64,000 nucleotides of DNA from Gnetum montanum (lineage: Eukaryota > Streptophyta > Gnetopsida > Gnetales > Gnetaceae), in assembly GCA_015680685.1 (NCBI GenBank), contig MNCI01030164.1:833630-897629 (forward strand). The letters are read 5' to 3'. The notes under the pieces are model-generated. The model saw nothing but the letters and a program-made list of their open reading frames with translations, searched no databases and was not told where the DNA came from. Below are positions 33,101-41,117 of this stretch, piece by piece (positions within the stretch are counted from its first letter, which is position 1; every line of letters starts with the position of its first letter). The position numbers and the translations under genes were made by a program.

Positions 33101-35345
33101 TGCCTTTATCAAGTATAATGATGATATTTGGCCTTGCTTTTTCAAGTAAAATTATTATGTTTTCCTTGATTTTTAACTCAAAAGAGAAGTGACTTGAAAA
33201 CAATGGTATCTAGTTCCTTAAGGTGAAAGCACTAAGCTTAGTCTTGTTATCAAATTCCCTAAAGTGAAAGCACTAAGCTTAATTTTAGAAGGCTTGGCCA
33301 TGTTGGACGAAGATCAATCTCCATGCTCTATTGATGTGTTGAATAAATTATCATCTTTGGAAATTTTTATTCTATATGGTCATTGTATTGAAGGTATTAG
33401 ATTATTTAATTAATTACCAAGAAAATGTGTTTTGAATTTGTTATATTTTTGTATATCTCAAATTTTGATTTAGAGATGGTAATTATGTTAGGTTTTATTT
33501 TTCTTCTATATGTTAACCAAGGTGATCTTTTCAAAGCATTAAAGAGATTGTTATAGTTGAAATGGATTGATTTTCCATATTAGGAGATCCCTTGGCCACT
33601 AAGTTTAAAACATGTGAGAGCCTTCTACTATGTTTAAAATTGAGTGTTTTGTTCCAGATTTTAAATGCAAATGCAATGTTACAAGGGTTTAAAATTGATT
33701 TGTTAAGAGTCTTTGGCCAAAGTTTTTAAAATGCTATCAACTTTTAAATGTGTGTGTTCCATTCCATGTTTTTAAATGTCCTGATTTCTCTCTTATTATT
33801 TCAAGTCTCGGTAAAAATTATAAATGCAAGTTGATAAGTATAAATATAAATAAAACAGCATGAGGCCATAATTAATGGAGGAGTGTAGTTGCAGGATGGC
33901 TTTAATAACATTGCATAATTTATATAATTTTAATTATTTAAGTTAACTATCTGTTTTAATCACTCGCCTCTATTGTACAGTAGATATTTACACGAGTAAT
34001 CCGTCAGAGGCAATTTTAGAATAACTTCAAAGAGAAAACCCGTTTTGTTTCACGTTAGCAACCATGTTTTAATTTTACCTATATTTTTCAAAATGAAAAT
34101 CTTTCCTTATTTCTTTTTAACGAAAGAAACAGTAATGTGGTATGACTGGTATCCCATTCATAAAATCTAATTTCCTGCATTTAACAGGAGGCTCCCTCGG
34201 AACTGAGAGAACTTAATTTTCGGCATTGCATAAAACTGGAAAGGCTTCCAGAATCGATCGGAATGTTTAGGCATTTATCTTCCATTAATCTGGATGAATG
34301 CAAATCTTTGAAATTCATTCCAGAAAGTTTTGGCCAGCCACAAGAATTGAAAGAATTCCAATTGCAGGGATGCCATGCATTAGAAGGTTTGCCAAAGACT
34401 TTTGGAGAGTTAAGAAGTTTAAGTTCCTTGAGGATGGAGGGCTGCACAGCATTGAAACAGTTGCCCAAGACTTTTGGAGAGTTAAGAAGTTTAACTTCCT
34501 TCACAATGGAGGACTGCATAGCATTGAAACAGTTGCCAGAGACTTTTGGAGAGTTAAGAAGTTTAACTTCTTTCAAGATGGAGGGCTGCACAACATTGAA
34601 ACAGTTGCCAGAGACTTTTGGAGAGTTAAAAAGTTTAAGTTCCTTGAGGATGGAGGGTTGCAGAGCATTGAAACAGTTGCCAGAAACTTTTGGAAAGTTA
34701 AGAAGTTTAACTTCTTTCACGATGGAGGGCTGCAAAAAATTGAAACAGTTGCCAGAGACTTTTGGAGAGTTAAGAAGCTTAACTTCCTTCAGGATGGAGG
34801 GCTGCAGAGCATTGAAACAGTTGCCAGAGACTTTCGGAGAGTTAAGAAGTTTAACTTCCTTTAGGATGGAGGGTTGCACAGCATTGAAACAGTTGCCAGA
34901 GACTTTTGGAGAGTTAAAAAGTTTAACTTCCTTCAAGATGGAGGGCTGCAGAGCATTGAAACAGTTGCCAAAGACTTTTGGAGAGTTAAGAAGTTTAACT
35001 TTCTTCAGGATGGAGGGTTGCACAACATTGAAACAATTGCCAGAGACTTTTGGAGAGTTAAGAAGTTTAACTTCTTTCAGGATGGAGGGCTGCACAGCAT
35101 TGAAACAGTTGCCAGAGACTTTGGGAGAGTTAAGAAGTTTAACTTCCTTGAGGATGAAGGACTGCATTTACTTGAAACAGTTGCCAGAGACTTTTGGAGA
35201 GTTAAGAAGTTTAACTTCCTTCGGGATGGAGGGCTGCAGAGCATTAAAACAGTTGCCAAAGACTTTTGGAGAGTTAAAAAGTTTAACTTCGTTCAGGATA
35301 GAGTGCTGCAGAGCATTGAAACAGTTGCCAGCTGCAGAGCATTGA
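23557..35345 (+). CDS. TIR-NBS-LRR (TNL) disease-resistance protein, five-exon model
   Basis: Intracellular immune receptor of the TNL class: it detects pathogen effectors, assembles through NB-ARC and signals through TIR NADase activity. Model exons are 23557-24194, 26820-27933, 28059-28200, 28316-28467 and 34188-35345. Every junction has GT-AG borders and keeps the frame, giving 1067 residues. TIR is at about 66-212 with the catalytic Glu at 141. NB-ARC has its P-loop at 265-273, kinase-2 at 341-346, GLPL at 438-441 and MHD at 545-547. LRRs run from about 683 to the end. The start is the first in-frame Met after an upstream stop at 23524. The frame ends at a stop created by a 46-bp loss in the LRR array, so the natural C-terminus is missing. 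The product may be a truncated receptor or the gene may be a recent pseudogene. Family assignment is firm; activity is not. Confidence 0.8.
24465..26215 (-). mobile_element. RTE-like LINE in TNL intron 1, antisense, decayed
   Basis: Read on the minus strand from about 26215: 'NEATVAIAKVKHKGLGSFYE', 'GTKKGENSIYKLTKIRNKK' and 'CKNYFQELLNEKF' match the start of plant RTE-type reverse transcriptase. Near 25215-25250 the palm motif appears as LFTNDIVLVD, where the family has FADDIVLVD, so the first catalytic Asp is lost. At 24576-24797 'KWWFRWFRHVQRTLN' and 'TLGKPLKRQTKEDM' match the conserved C-terminal end (RWFGHVQRRP..., RGRPKKTW). A 3' tail with a CATCATTATCATT-type end lies at 24465-24480. 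Stops are frequent, so the element is dead. It spans most of intron 1 and is removed by splicing. Confidence 0.75.
26480..26820 (+). repeat. Tandem duplications ending in two splice acceptors
   Basis: A unit of about 136 bp ('tttatgagca', 'tctttcataaaaattggttt') is repeated at about 26546 and 26681. A 45-bp unit ending 'cattgcaggatcattctt' is then repeated, giving candidate acceptors after 26774 and after 26819. Both fit the exon 1 donor, and use of the first adds 15 in-frame residues. Confidence 0.65.
26820..27933 (+). CDS. TNL exon 2: NB-ARC domain
   Basis: Nucleotide-binding switch of the receptor. Motifs in order: P-loop SGIGGIGKTT (26971-27000), RNBS-A (FERCCFIEDINGL), kinase-2 ILVVFDNI (27202-27222, with Asn where most family members have a second Asp), RNBS-B (SIIIVTSRE), GLPL (27493-27504), RNBS-D-like CLFLDVATFF and MHD (27814-27822). 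The intact MHD and P-loop argue that the ADP/ATP switch could work. The exon ends GAACTG|GTATGAG in phase 0. Its last 135 bp also occur as a decayed copy at 32952-33085. Confidence 0.9.
28059..28200 (+). CDS. TNL exon 3: linker to LRR
   Basis: Acceptor 'gatttcag|GGAACT', donor 'ATTCAAG|gtatta'. The 142-bp exon encodes GTEKVKALSLVSGG..., then 'FNKLSSLEILILHGHCIQG', the usual short exon between NB-ARC and LRR in TNL genes and the first LRR-like leucine pattern. Phase 0 enters and phase 1 leaves. A decayed copy lies at about 33222-33392. Confidence 0.8.
28316..28467 (+). CDS. TNL exon 4: first LRR exon
   Basis: Acceptor 'cttaacccag|GTGAT', donor 'CCACAG|gtggga'. It encodes DFSKLSKRLLWLRWTNFPYL..., then 'LCIKHLRVLQV', the conserved start of the TNL LRR (pattern LRWL.W...P...IP). 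The 152 bp complete the codon split after exon 3 and leave phase 0. That matches exon 5 at 34188, although 5.7 kb separate them. Confidence 0.8.
29030..29170 (+). mobile_element. SINE-like fragment (B box only)
   Basis: 'ggggtttgattcc' at about 29088 fits a polymerase III B box. The following 'agtaacactaagttataa' resembles the 'ggtaatgctaaattata' that follows the B box in the SINE at 21745. No clear A box, so this is a weak call. Confidence 0.3.
29605..29700 (-). mobile_element. tRNA-like SINE head, antisense
   Basis: On the minus strand, 'tagctcaagtgatt' fits an A box and 'agtttgaatcac' a B box about 40 nt later, as in tRNA-derived SINE heads. No tail or target duplication was defined. It is not an intact tRNA: the acceptor stem does not pair. 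Confidence 0.4.
30351..30605. repeat. Minisatellite, about five copies of a 54-bp unit
   Basis: Units begin near 30351, 30405, 30459, 30514 and 30567. They share 'acatagaaatg' and 'catcatg/ccatg' blocks and a closing 'ctcaatgg'. The copies are diverged. Looser related units extend left to about 29990. Confidence 0.5.
32274..32313. repeat. CA/TG microsatellite
   Basis: Interrupted (CA)n with two TGTG breaks. It explains the His/Thr-rich open frame that crosses it, so that frame is not a gene. Confidence 0.9.
32952..33622 (+). pseudogene. Decayed second copy of TNL exon 2 end, exon 3 and exon 4
   Basis: 32952-33085 matches the end of exon 2, including the MHD codons and the 'gaattg|gtatgag' donor. 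33222-33392 matches exon 3, with an extra 40-bp internal duplication and the same 'gaag|gtatta' donor. 33520-33622 matches exon 4 but has TAG where exon 4 has TGG, and a further TAG. Introns between the blocks are also conserved, so this is a genomic duplication and not a retrocopy. It lies 0.57 kb upstream of the LRR exon, the distance expected if that LRR once belonged to this copy. Confidence 0.8.
34188..35345 (+). CDS. TNL exon 5: LRR array of near-identical 24-residue repeats
   Basis: Acceptor 'tttaacag|GAGGCT'. Three ordinary TNL LRRs (ELRELNFRHCIKLERLP..., HLSSINLDECKSLKFIP...) precede about 14 units of exactly 72 bp starting near 34379. The consensus is LKQLPETFGELRSLTSF then (R/K/T)MEGC. 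Differences cluster at the predicted exposed residue after SF/SL and at the two residues after Cys. LRRs usually form the ligand- or effector-sensing surface. The frame ends at 35343-35345 because the spacing between the last units drops from 72 to 26 bp (35315 to 35341), a 46-bp loss that shifts the frame. Confidence 0.8.
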   Translation, partial: EAPSELRELNFRHCIKLERLPESIGMFRHLSSINLDECKSLKFIPESFGQPQELKEFQLQGCHALEGLPKTFGELRSLSSLRMEGCTALKQLPKTFGELRSLTSFTMEDCIALKQLPETFGELRSLTSFKMEGCTTLKQLPETFGELKSLSSLRMEGCRALKQLPETFGKLRSLTSFTMEGCKKLKQLPETFGELRSLTSFRMEGCRALKQLPETFGELRSLTSFRMEGCTALKQLPETFGELKSLTSFKMEGCRALKQLPKTFGELRSLTFFRMEGCTTLKQLPETFGELRSLTSFRMEGCTALKQLPETLGELRSLTSLRMKDCIYLKQLPETFGELRSLTSFGMEGCRALKQLPKTFGELKSLTSFRIECCRALKQLPAAEH

Positions 35346-36790
35346 AACAGTTGCCAGAGACTTTCAGAGAGTTAAAAGGTTTAACTTTCTTCAGGATGGA
35401 GGGCTGCACAGCATTGAAACAGTTGCCAGAGTTTTTTGAAGAGTTAAGAAGAGAGTTAAGAAGTTTAACTTCGTTCAGGCTGGAGGGCTGCACAGCATTA
35501 GAGACTTTTGGAGAGTTAAGAAGTTGAAGTTCCTTGAGTATGGCGACGCAATGGTGTTATTGCCATTTGGGAAACTGTTACAACTAAAAGACATGCACAT
35601 CACCAGTTTGGAAAGGCTACCGCAATCATTCCAATGCTTGACAAGCTTATCTCCCCTAATTGTGTCAGACTGTCGCAAAATAAGATTCTCACCAGAGCAG
35701 TTCCAAGGGCTACAGCCCAAGGGCAAGGGGTCATAGCGTCTGTCAACATATTTGGTTGATGGTATGGAGGTTGCAGATTCCTGGTTTGCGCAAATCGATA
35801 ACACGGAGCAGCCAAACTTTGATTTTTGGAAAAATTATTCAATATGGCATTCTCAAGTTCCACAGCGACACAATCTCAGATGGCTGCTGCGTGAGGTTGG
35901 CCAAGGCATCCAAATGAAGAAAAAGAGATACCTTTATAGTTTATAGTAGTAGTAATAATAATAACAATACAGGTGCATCTGGAGCAAGTGACTTGAGTTG
36001 ATAGGCATTCATTTCATCGAATCTGCTGGCGATATGACCATTCCCTATAAAGTCACAGTCCTGAGTCTGCGAAGCTTCAGGAATTTACGAGAGCTGCCCC
36101 AATTGGTAGGGAATAATTGGTATATGAACAGTCTGGGTCTCTGTCATTGTCACAGTCTCCAAGAGCTTCCCGACAGTCCTCCATGTTTAAAATCTCTCAT
36201 TCTTGAATGGTGCTGCAATTTACAAGAGTTGCCAGACACCATTGGCAACTTACCAAATTTACGATGCTTGCAAGTTATCGGTTGCCTTTCTTTGAAAGGA
36301 TTCCCCTCCTCGCTCCGGAATCTTTCTTGCCTTGAACGGCTGAGTGTGGAACATTGCTGGATGGTGGAAGTAATCAACACACAAGGATTGTTTAGTCTAA
36401 CACGGCTTACCGTAAGCAATTGTGTCAGCCTCAAGAGCATTTTTGGGATTTCAGACCTCGGGGAACTTCGAATGCTTGAAATTGCAGAGTGTATGAACCT
36501 CAAGAGCATTGTTGGGCTTTCAAATATCCGCAAACTAAACAATTGCAATCGAAGGGTGTATTAGCCTAAGACACATGCCACTGCCAGTCGGCGGCTTTGC
36601 CTCTTTCAAGTATTTGTCGCACCTCAGAATCACTGGGTGTTACCAGTCCAGGTTTTCTGAAGACCTTGGGGAACGCCTGCTTCCTGAGTTTACGGGGTAC
36701 CTGCCGTGGGACAACGACGACGACAACCTTGTTCACAGAGAGAAGGGTGCTAAGGGAAGTGCATTTCGATCTGTAATTAATTCGCAGGTA
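35346..36790 (+). pseudogene. Remaining TNL LRRs, broken by stops and frameshifts
   Basis: After the 46-bp loss the LRR frame continues at 35341-35524 (CRALKQLPETFRELKGL...). It then meets a TGA at 35525-35527 where sister units have TTA, and a likely 7-bp loss near 35545 moves it to a third frame (35548-35736, 'MVLLPFGKLLQLKDMHI'). 35737-35991 has stops and no LRR pattern. LRRs resume at 35998-36540 (VTVLSLRSFRNLRELP, SLQELPDSPPCLKSLIL, LSCLERLSVEHC), shift frame once more near 36541 (IEGCISLRHMPLP...), and end at a donor TTCGCAG|GTATGG (about 36788). Some breaks could be unrecognised introns or sequencing errors, but together they look like decay. Confidence 0.65.
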
Positions 36791-36925
36791 TGGTACATGT
36801 TCGAATGTAGGCATGCATGCATTAATTATTGATTTATGAATGGAGAGTGGATTATAATAAAGCATGAATTCTTTGCCATTCTTTAATCGTTATTTGACCT
36901 GGCCGGGTCAATTATGTTGAATGCA

Positions 36926-37502
36926 GAGGTTAAATGCGAAAACGAGCCCAGTGTTTTTTGCTACAGTGAAAGAAAGGCTCAGACATGTGCTGCTCAGCAG
37001 CAGCGGTAGCCCAGATCAGCCTTTTTCATTCTCCATTCATGAACTTGCAGGGGATATACATATCCCTTCTCTTCCATTTATTCCCCACGCAGCGGTGATG
37101 TGTTTTGTTTCAAGCGTTTATCTTTTGTGTAATAATGAAACAACCGAAGGTATCGAGAAAAATTTTAGGCGTTTTGATTTCGGGGAAGAAATCCACGTTG
37201 CTGTACCAGGCTTCACCAAGCCCATCTTCGACGAAGACATTAAAAGGGGCGATTTTGACTTGTACTTTAACGTGGAAAAGGACAGCATTCACACTGATGG
37301 TTGGTCCTATCCAAGCTACGAAGCAAGTGTAAAGGAAGGATGTATCATTTTTCTGAACGGCGGAGGGAGAGAGCAAAGTGAATTATTGGCCTCTGAGATA
37401 TTCAAAATCTTTTGTTCAGAACTTATAAAGCAGCGCTTGATGTCTCAGGCATGGACTCAACTGCCTTCTCAGCTACGGATTCATGACTTTTCAGCACTCT
37501 GA
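36926..37502 (+). CDS. Post-LRR C-terminal domain exon of the TNL locus
   Basis: Acceptor 'tgaatgcag|AGGTTAAAT'. It is open for about 190 codons: 'VFFATVKERLRHVLL', 'PFSFSIHELAGDIHIPSLP', 'RRFDFGEEIHVAVPGFTKP', and it ends HDFSAL-stop at 37500-37502. Alternating hydrophobic strands suggest a beta-rich fold like the C-JID/post-LRR domain of other TNLs, but there is no motif proof. A T run at 37487-37490 ('gactttt') may hold one extra base; the next frame continues with a GCQITKIS stretch to a donor at about 37557. In the current frame this exon cannot be joined to the intact 5' part. Confidence 0.5.
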
Positions 37503-37593
37503 CATTGCAGGTTGCCAAATAACCAAGATCTCTCGTCATTGCAACACCTGTATTATGGTAAATTTATCTTGATTTGTTTAATTCTTTTAACAG

Positions 37594-38102
37594 CTGATGA
37601 ATAATAATTATCCGAACCTTTCAACTATAATATCTGAATTAAAGTTGGCTTCGGGATGTTTTAAGCAGGACGAAGAGACAGGTTTGACATGGAATAGAAG
37701 AAGGTGCATTTTCATGGATGACCATTCATTGCAGCAGCCAAAATATAGTAAACATAGCTTCCTGGCATATCCTGGAGTTGACCGTGATCTGGAAGCAGCA
37801 GTGGCTATCCTATTCGCTGGTTTCTTCGCTTTTCACAGCCGCTTTTTTTTGGGGGCTGCGCCTTGACCGGCGCCGTAGCTGGGAATCTATATGAAATGTC
37901 AATCTCCATATTAGTGAAAGGTAAGGTGGTACATTCAAGAAAATTGCAACAAATCAGTCCAAAAACTGAAGAAGAAATTCCTTCTCCCCTGCTTCAAGGC
38001 AGAGGCTTTCATTCCACATCAAAAACTATGCATAGGTTCAGCCTCTTGATGCTAAAGACACTGGAAAACGAAGGCATCCACTTCAAATTTGAGATAGAAT
38101 AA
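37594..38102 (+). pseudogene. Last exon of the TNL locus, frameshifted
   Basis: Acceptor 'attcttttaacag|CTGATG'. The first frame (37597-37866: 'MNNNYPNLSTIISELKLASG', 'CIFMDDHSLQQPKYSKHSF') ends just after a T8-G5 run at about 37845-37857. A second frame (37863-38102: NLYEMSISILVKGKVVHSRK, then HFKFEIE) continues with the same texture. An indel in the homopolymer, natural or from sequencing, is the simple explanation. AATAAA at 38098-38103 overlaps the stop and could serve as polyadenylation signal. Confidence 0.5.
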
Positions 38103-40177
38103 ACTCTTTAAAATGATTATTACATCACAGTTGTAGGAAATACTATTGCAGGGGAAGACCTTAAAAGAAATGAGAAGAAAGGGTTAAAGCAAATTCACGT
38201 TTGAGCTCATAATAGTGGCAAATTGTGAAAGAAACCTTTGCTTACCAATGGGATAAGACTTATGATGATTTTGTTTTATCTTTGGAGAGAAAGGTATGTC
38301 TTTAGAGCTCATAATTCTTCTACATGTTAAACCTAATGTATTTTCTTTTTATAAAAATGTTTTTCTCAAGGCTCCATATTTATCTTAGGTAACATTACAA
38401 TAGTTTGTCTATTTTATACTTTTTAATTTTCTTTCAAGTTTTCTGTATTCTTATGATTTTCTCTTCTCTTTAATTTTGAGAAGTTTGTACCTCCTCTAAA
38501 TTTTACTTGATTTTCACTATTTTTAAAGTTAACTTTTCTTTTGAAGTTCCTAACAAGTAACTAAACTAAATGTATTTAATCACATTCACAAGGAATGCAA
38601 AATTTCTTTCGAAAAATATTTATTTAAACTCATCATTACTTAGTATGATTAAACCTATGATCTAGGTTTGCTTACGCAAGTGCCTTAACAATCCTTTCCT
38701 AACTCTTTTTTCTATTTCTAATCCAAAGGATCTTAGCTCTAACAATCATTCTTCCTACATAGGAAATATACAGCATATAAAGGACATAGATTTCAGTAGG
38801 CTTTAGGTTATAAACCAAAATTTTCTCTTTTATATTAAATTGGGATTCATATTATGAAACTAAAACTAAATATTTTATTATGTCTATAGCCAAAAAACTA
38901 TTTAGGAGCATATTTATGTCATGGAATAGAAAAATGTATTTTAAAAAGTGGCTAAACACCATTGGATGCAATAGAAATAAATCATATAATTTTTTATTAC
39001 AACTATATACTTTTGTGTAAAATTGTCACATTCCCATTTGCAAATGGTGTTATTTTGTAACAAATATGATGTTGCTCTATAACAAATGATGTAGTTATTG
39101 TAATAAGACACAAAAGGACAAGTTGTAACAAGACTCCAAAGGGTGTGTGTTATAATAATGAGCATGTTTATTGATGTGACCTTCACGGATTTGACTTGAG
39201 CTATTTATATGTGGAAATTAAACATCATGCTAGCATGGAGTTGCAAAGCCAATAATAGTGAGTAATGAGTACCAGGTGAAGTGAGATAGGAAGGTGATTG
39301 GCCATGGCTAGGATCAGCCCTAACCATGGTGATAGTATTGGATTGCATCTAAAGGATAGATAATCACAAGGAATCCTCAAAGCATAACCTAGGTACACTT
39401 TTTCTATATTAATAAAACATTCTTTTCATTTTCTTGTATATTTTTCCTATTACATTCTTTACACATAATATCAAATGTTATGTATAGTTGACGTTTGCCA
39501 TGACATTCAAGGATGGGATATTATAATTGGTATTAGAGTAAACCATAATCCAAGGGCTAATAAAAATCAAATGTCAATTCCAATCCAATGATGGATGATT
39601 AGCCATAATTTAGAAAGAACCATGATCCATCACCGGTGATGCACCATGTTTAAGATGGCCTATGTAATCAAGAAGATATCTTCCCAGAAACATTCATGGA
39701 TATCTGTGACCAGAATTCAAGGACATCTAACTATGCATGATAAGGTATATCAATTGTGAGAAGCTTTGGTAAGACAAGAGTAACATTAGTTCAAGTAGCT
39801 CTTATTCATTTTGTAGTATTGTTAGAATTTCAATTGATTGGCTAAGGTTATTCCTATGTCTCTTTTATGAGGGTAGTAACCATAGCCTACGCCTTTAGGA
39901 CTTTTCTTTATAATAAGATCTTGTCTTTTATGATCATTTTCTTGATATGAACCTAGTTTTCTTTAAATACTTGAACCCTATAACTCACTATTACCTAACC
40001 TTATATAGGACATACATCGGTGAGTTTAAGAGATTCAACTTAGCCATAAGATTTCCTAATCCCTACGTAACATAGATTCATAAGGGAAACCTAAGTCTAG
40101 TAGCTAAGGTTGTTTTACTATACCCTAGTAATATTTTCATGTGTACTTTGTTTTGGTATAGGCATAATGCTTGAGAA
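38103..40177. other. Intergenic AT-rich sequence with a possible old LTR 3' end
   Basis: No coding signal. 'TGGTATTAGAG' at 39528-39538 resembles the initiator-Met tRNA primer site of many plant LTR elements (TGGTATCAGAG) with one change. It follows a possible LTR tail, so an old element of another lineage may start here. No gag was recognised downstream. Confidence 0.35.
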
Positions 40178-40182
40178 TAGGT

Positions 40183-40974
40183 TAATAAAACTATTTTTTC
40201 ATTAAATGCGATATCGTATCTATGAAATCGTAGCTACAATATTGTAGCTTATGCTATGTCATTGTTGATACGATATCTCGAGAGTTGTGTAACCTTATAA
40301 ATACTAGTACTTGGGTGCACAAGCAACAACAATTTTTCATTCCACCCTTAGCCAAACTCTTGCAATTTCATTTTGTAGTTAGCGATAGTGTGAGTGCTTG
40401 TAGTGTGGTGTTGAGCAATTGTATGGACTCTTTATTCAAGTAAATTGCACTTGGGCATAGTTTATGATCGATGATAAAGATTGAGATTGTTTTACATCAT
40501 TGTAGCATTCCTTAGTTCTTTTATTCCATTATTCACTTAGCATAATTTTCTTGATTTCTTAGTTTAATCATTTACATTCGAAAGTACTTTACTTTTCATG
40601 CTCATTAGTTAAGTAGAATGAGTATGACTAGTTTCTAGTGTTTAAATGTAACTTTTTGGTAACCTAGGAGTGGTTTGTTTGATTCATTTAGTAGTGATTC
40701 CACTTGGGGGATTCTAGTGACAATTACATGAGCCCAAGGCATGTACAACAAGCTAGGACTAGATGCTCATTGCTATAGGCTAGAGTAAATTTACATTACA
40801 GTCATTATTAGATTTAGATTTTTATTCTTGGCTTTTAAAGTGGGAAGATAATGATCATGAACCTACTATCAACTCCTAGCATAATTACATTTTACATCCA
40901 TAAATTACAATCTAGTTGCACGTGAATACTTGTGACTTGTTTGGTATAGTGTTGGGATACCCAACTGCTCATCA
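40183..40974 (+). repeat. 5' LTR (792 bp)
   Basis: It starts TAATAAAACT, with the first G of TG mutated, and ends CTGCTCATCA. GATATC sites lie at 40210 and 40272. It pairs with 49806-50680. Confidence 0.85.
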
Positions 40975-40975
40975 T

Positions 40976-40993
40976 TGGCATTGTTATCAAGGA
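40976..40993 (+). promoter_or_regulatory. Decayed primer-binding site
   Basis: TGGCATTGTTATCAAGGA follows the LTR after one base, as in the inner element. It differs from the tRNA-Asp primer site mainly by G-to-A and C-to-T changes. Confidence 0.65.
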
Positions 40994-41117
40994 ATGTGTC
41001 AATGTGTGCTAAGTAGTTGGTCTTATACAATTTTTTTTATCGAGAACCACAAGTTTATTCTTTACCCCTTTAATTAATTTTAATAACACACACATAATTA
41101 AGCATCAAACACACAAT

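Larger units (their letters stand above)
28468..34187 (+). other. TNL intron 4 (5,720 bp) carrying repeats and an exon copy
   Basis: Bounded by CAG|GTGGG and TTTAACAG|GAGG. Inside are two possible SINE pieces (29030-29170, 29605-29700), a 54-bp minisatellite (30351-30605), a CA microsatellite (32274-32313) and a decayed copy of TNL exons 2(end)-3-4 (32952-33622). The rest (28470-29030, 30620-32270, 32315-32950, 33625-34187) shows nothing recognisable. Confidence 0.65.

Noticed and set aside
34298-34864. 188-codon plus-strand frame offset from the LRR frame
   Set aside because: Same cause. The LRR pattern is in the 34263 phase here. Only after the 46-bp loss at about 35330 does the offset frame become the LRR frame.
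34181-35167. 328-codon open frame on the minus strand across the LRR array
   Set aside because: The 72-bp unit is a multiple of three, so a stop-free minus-strand frame repeats by construction. Its peptide is a simple echo of the LRR unit with no independent domain.
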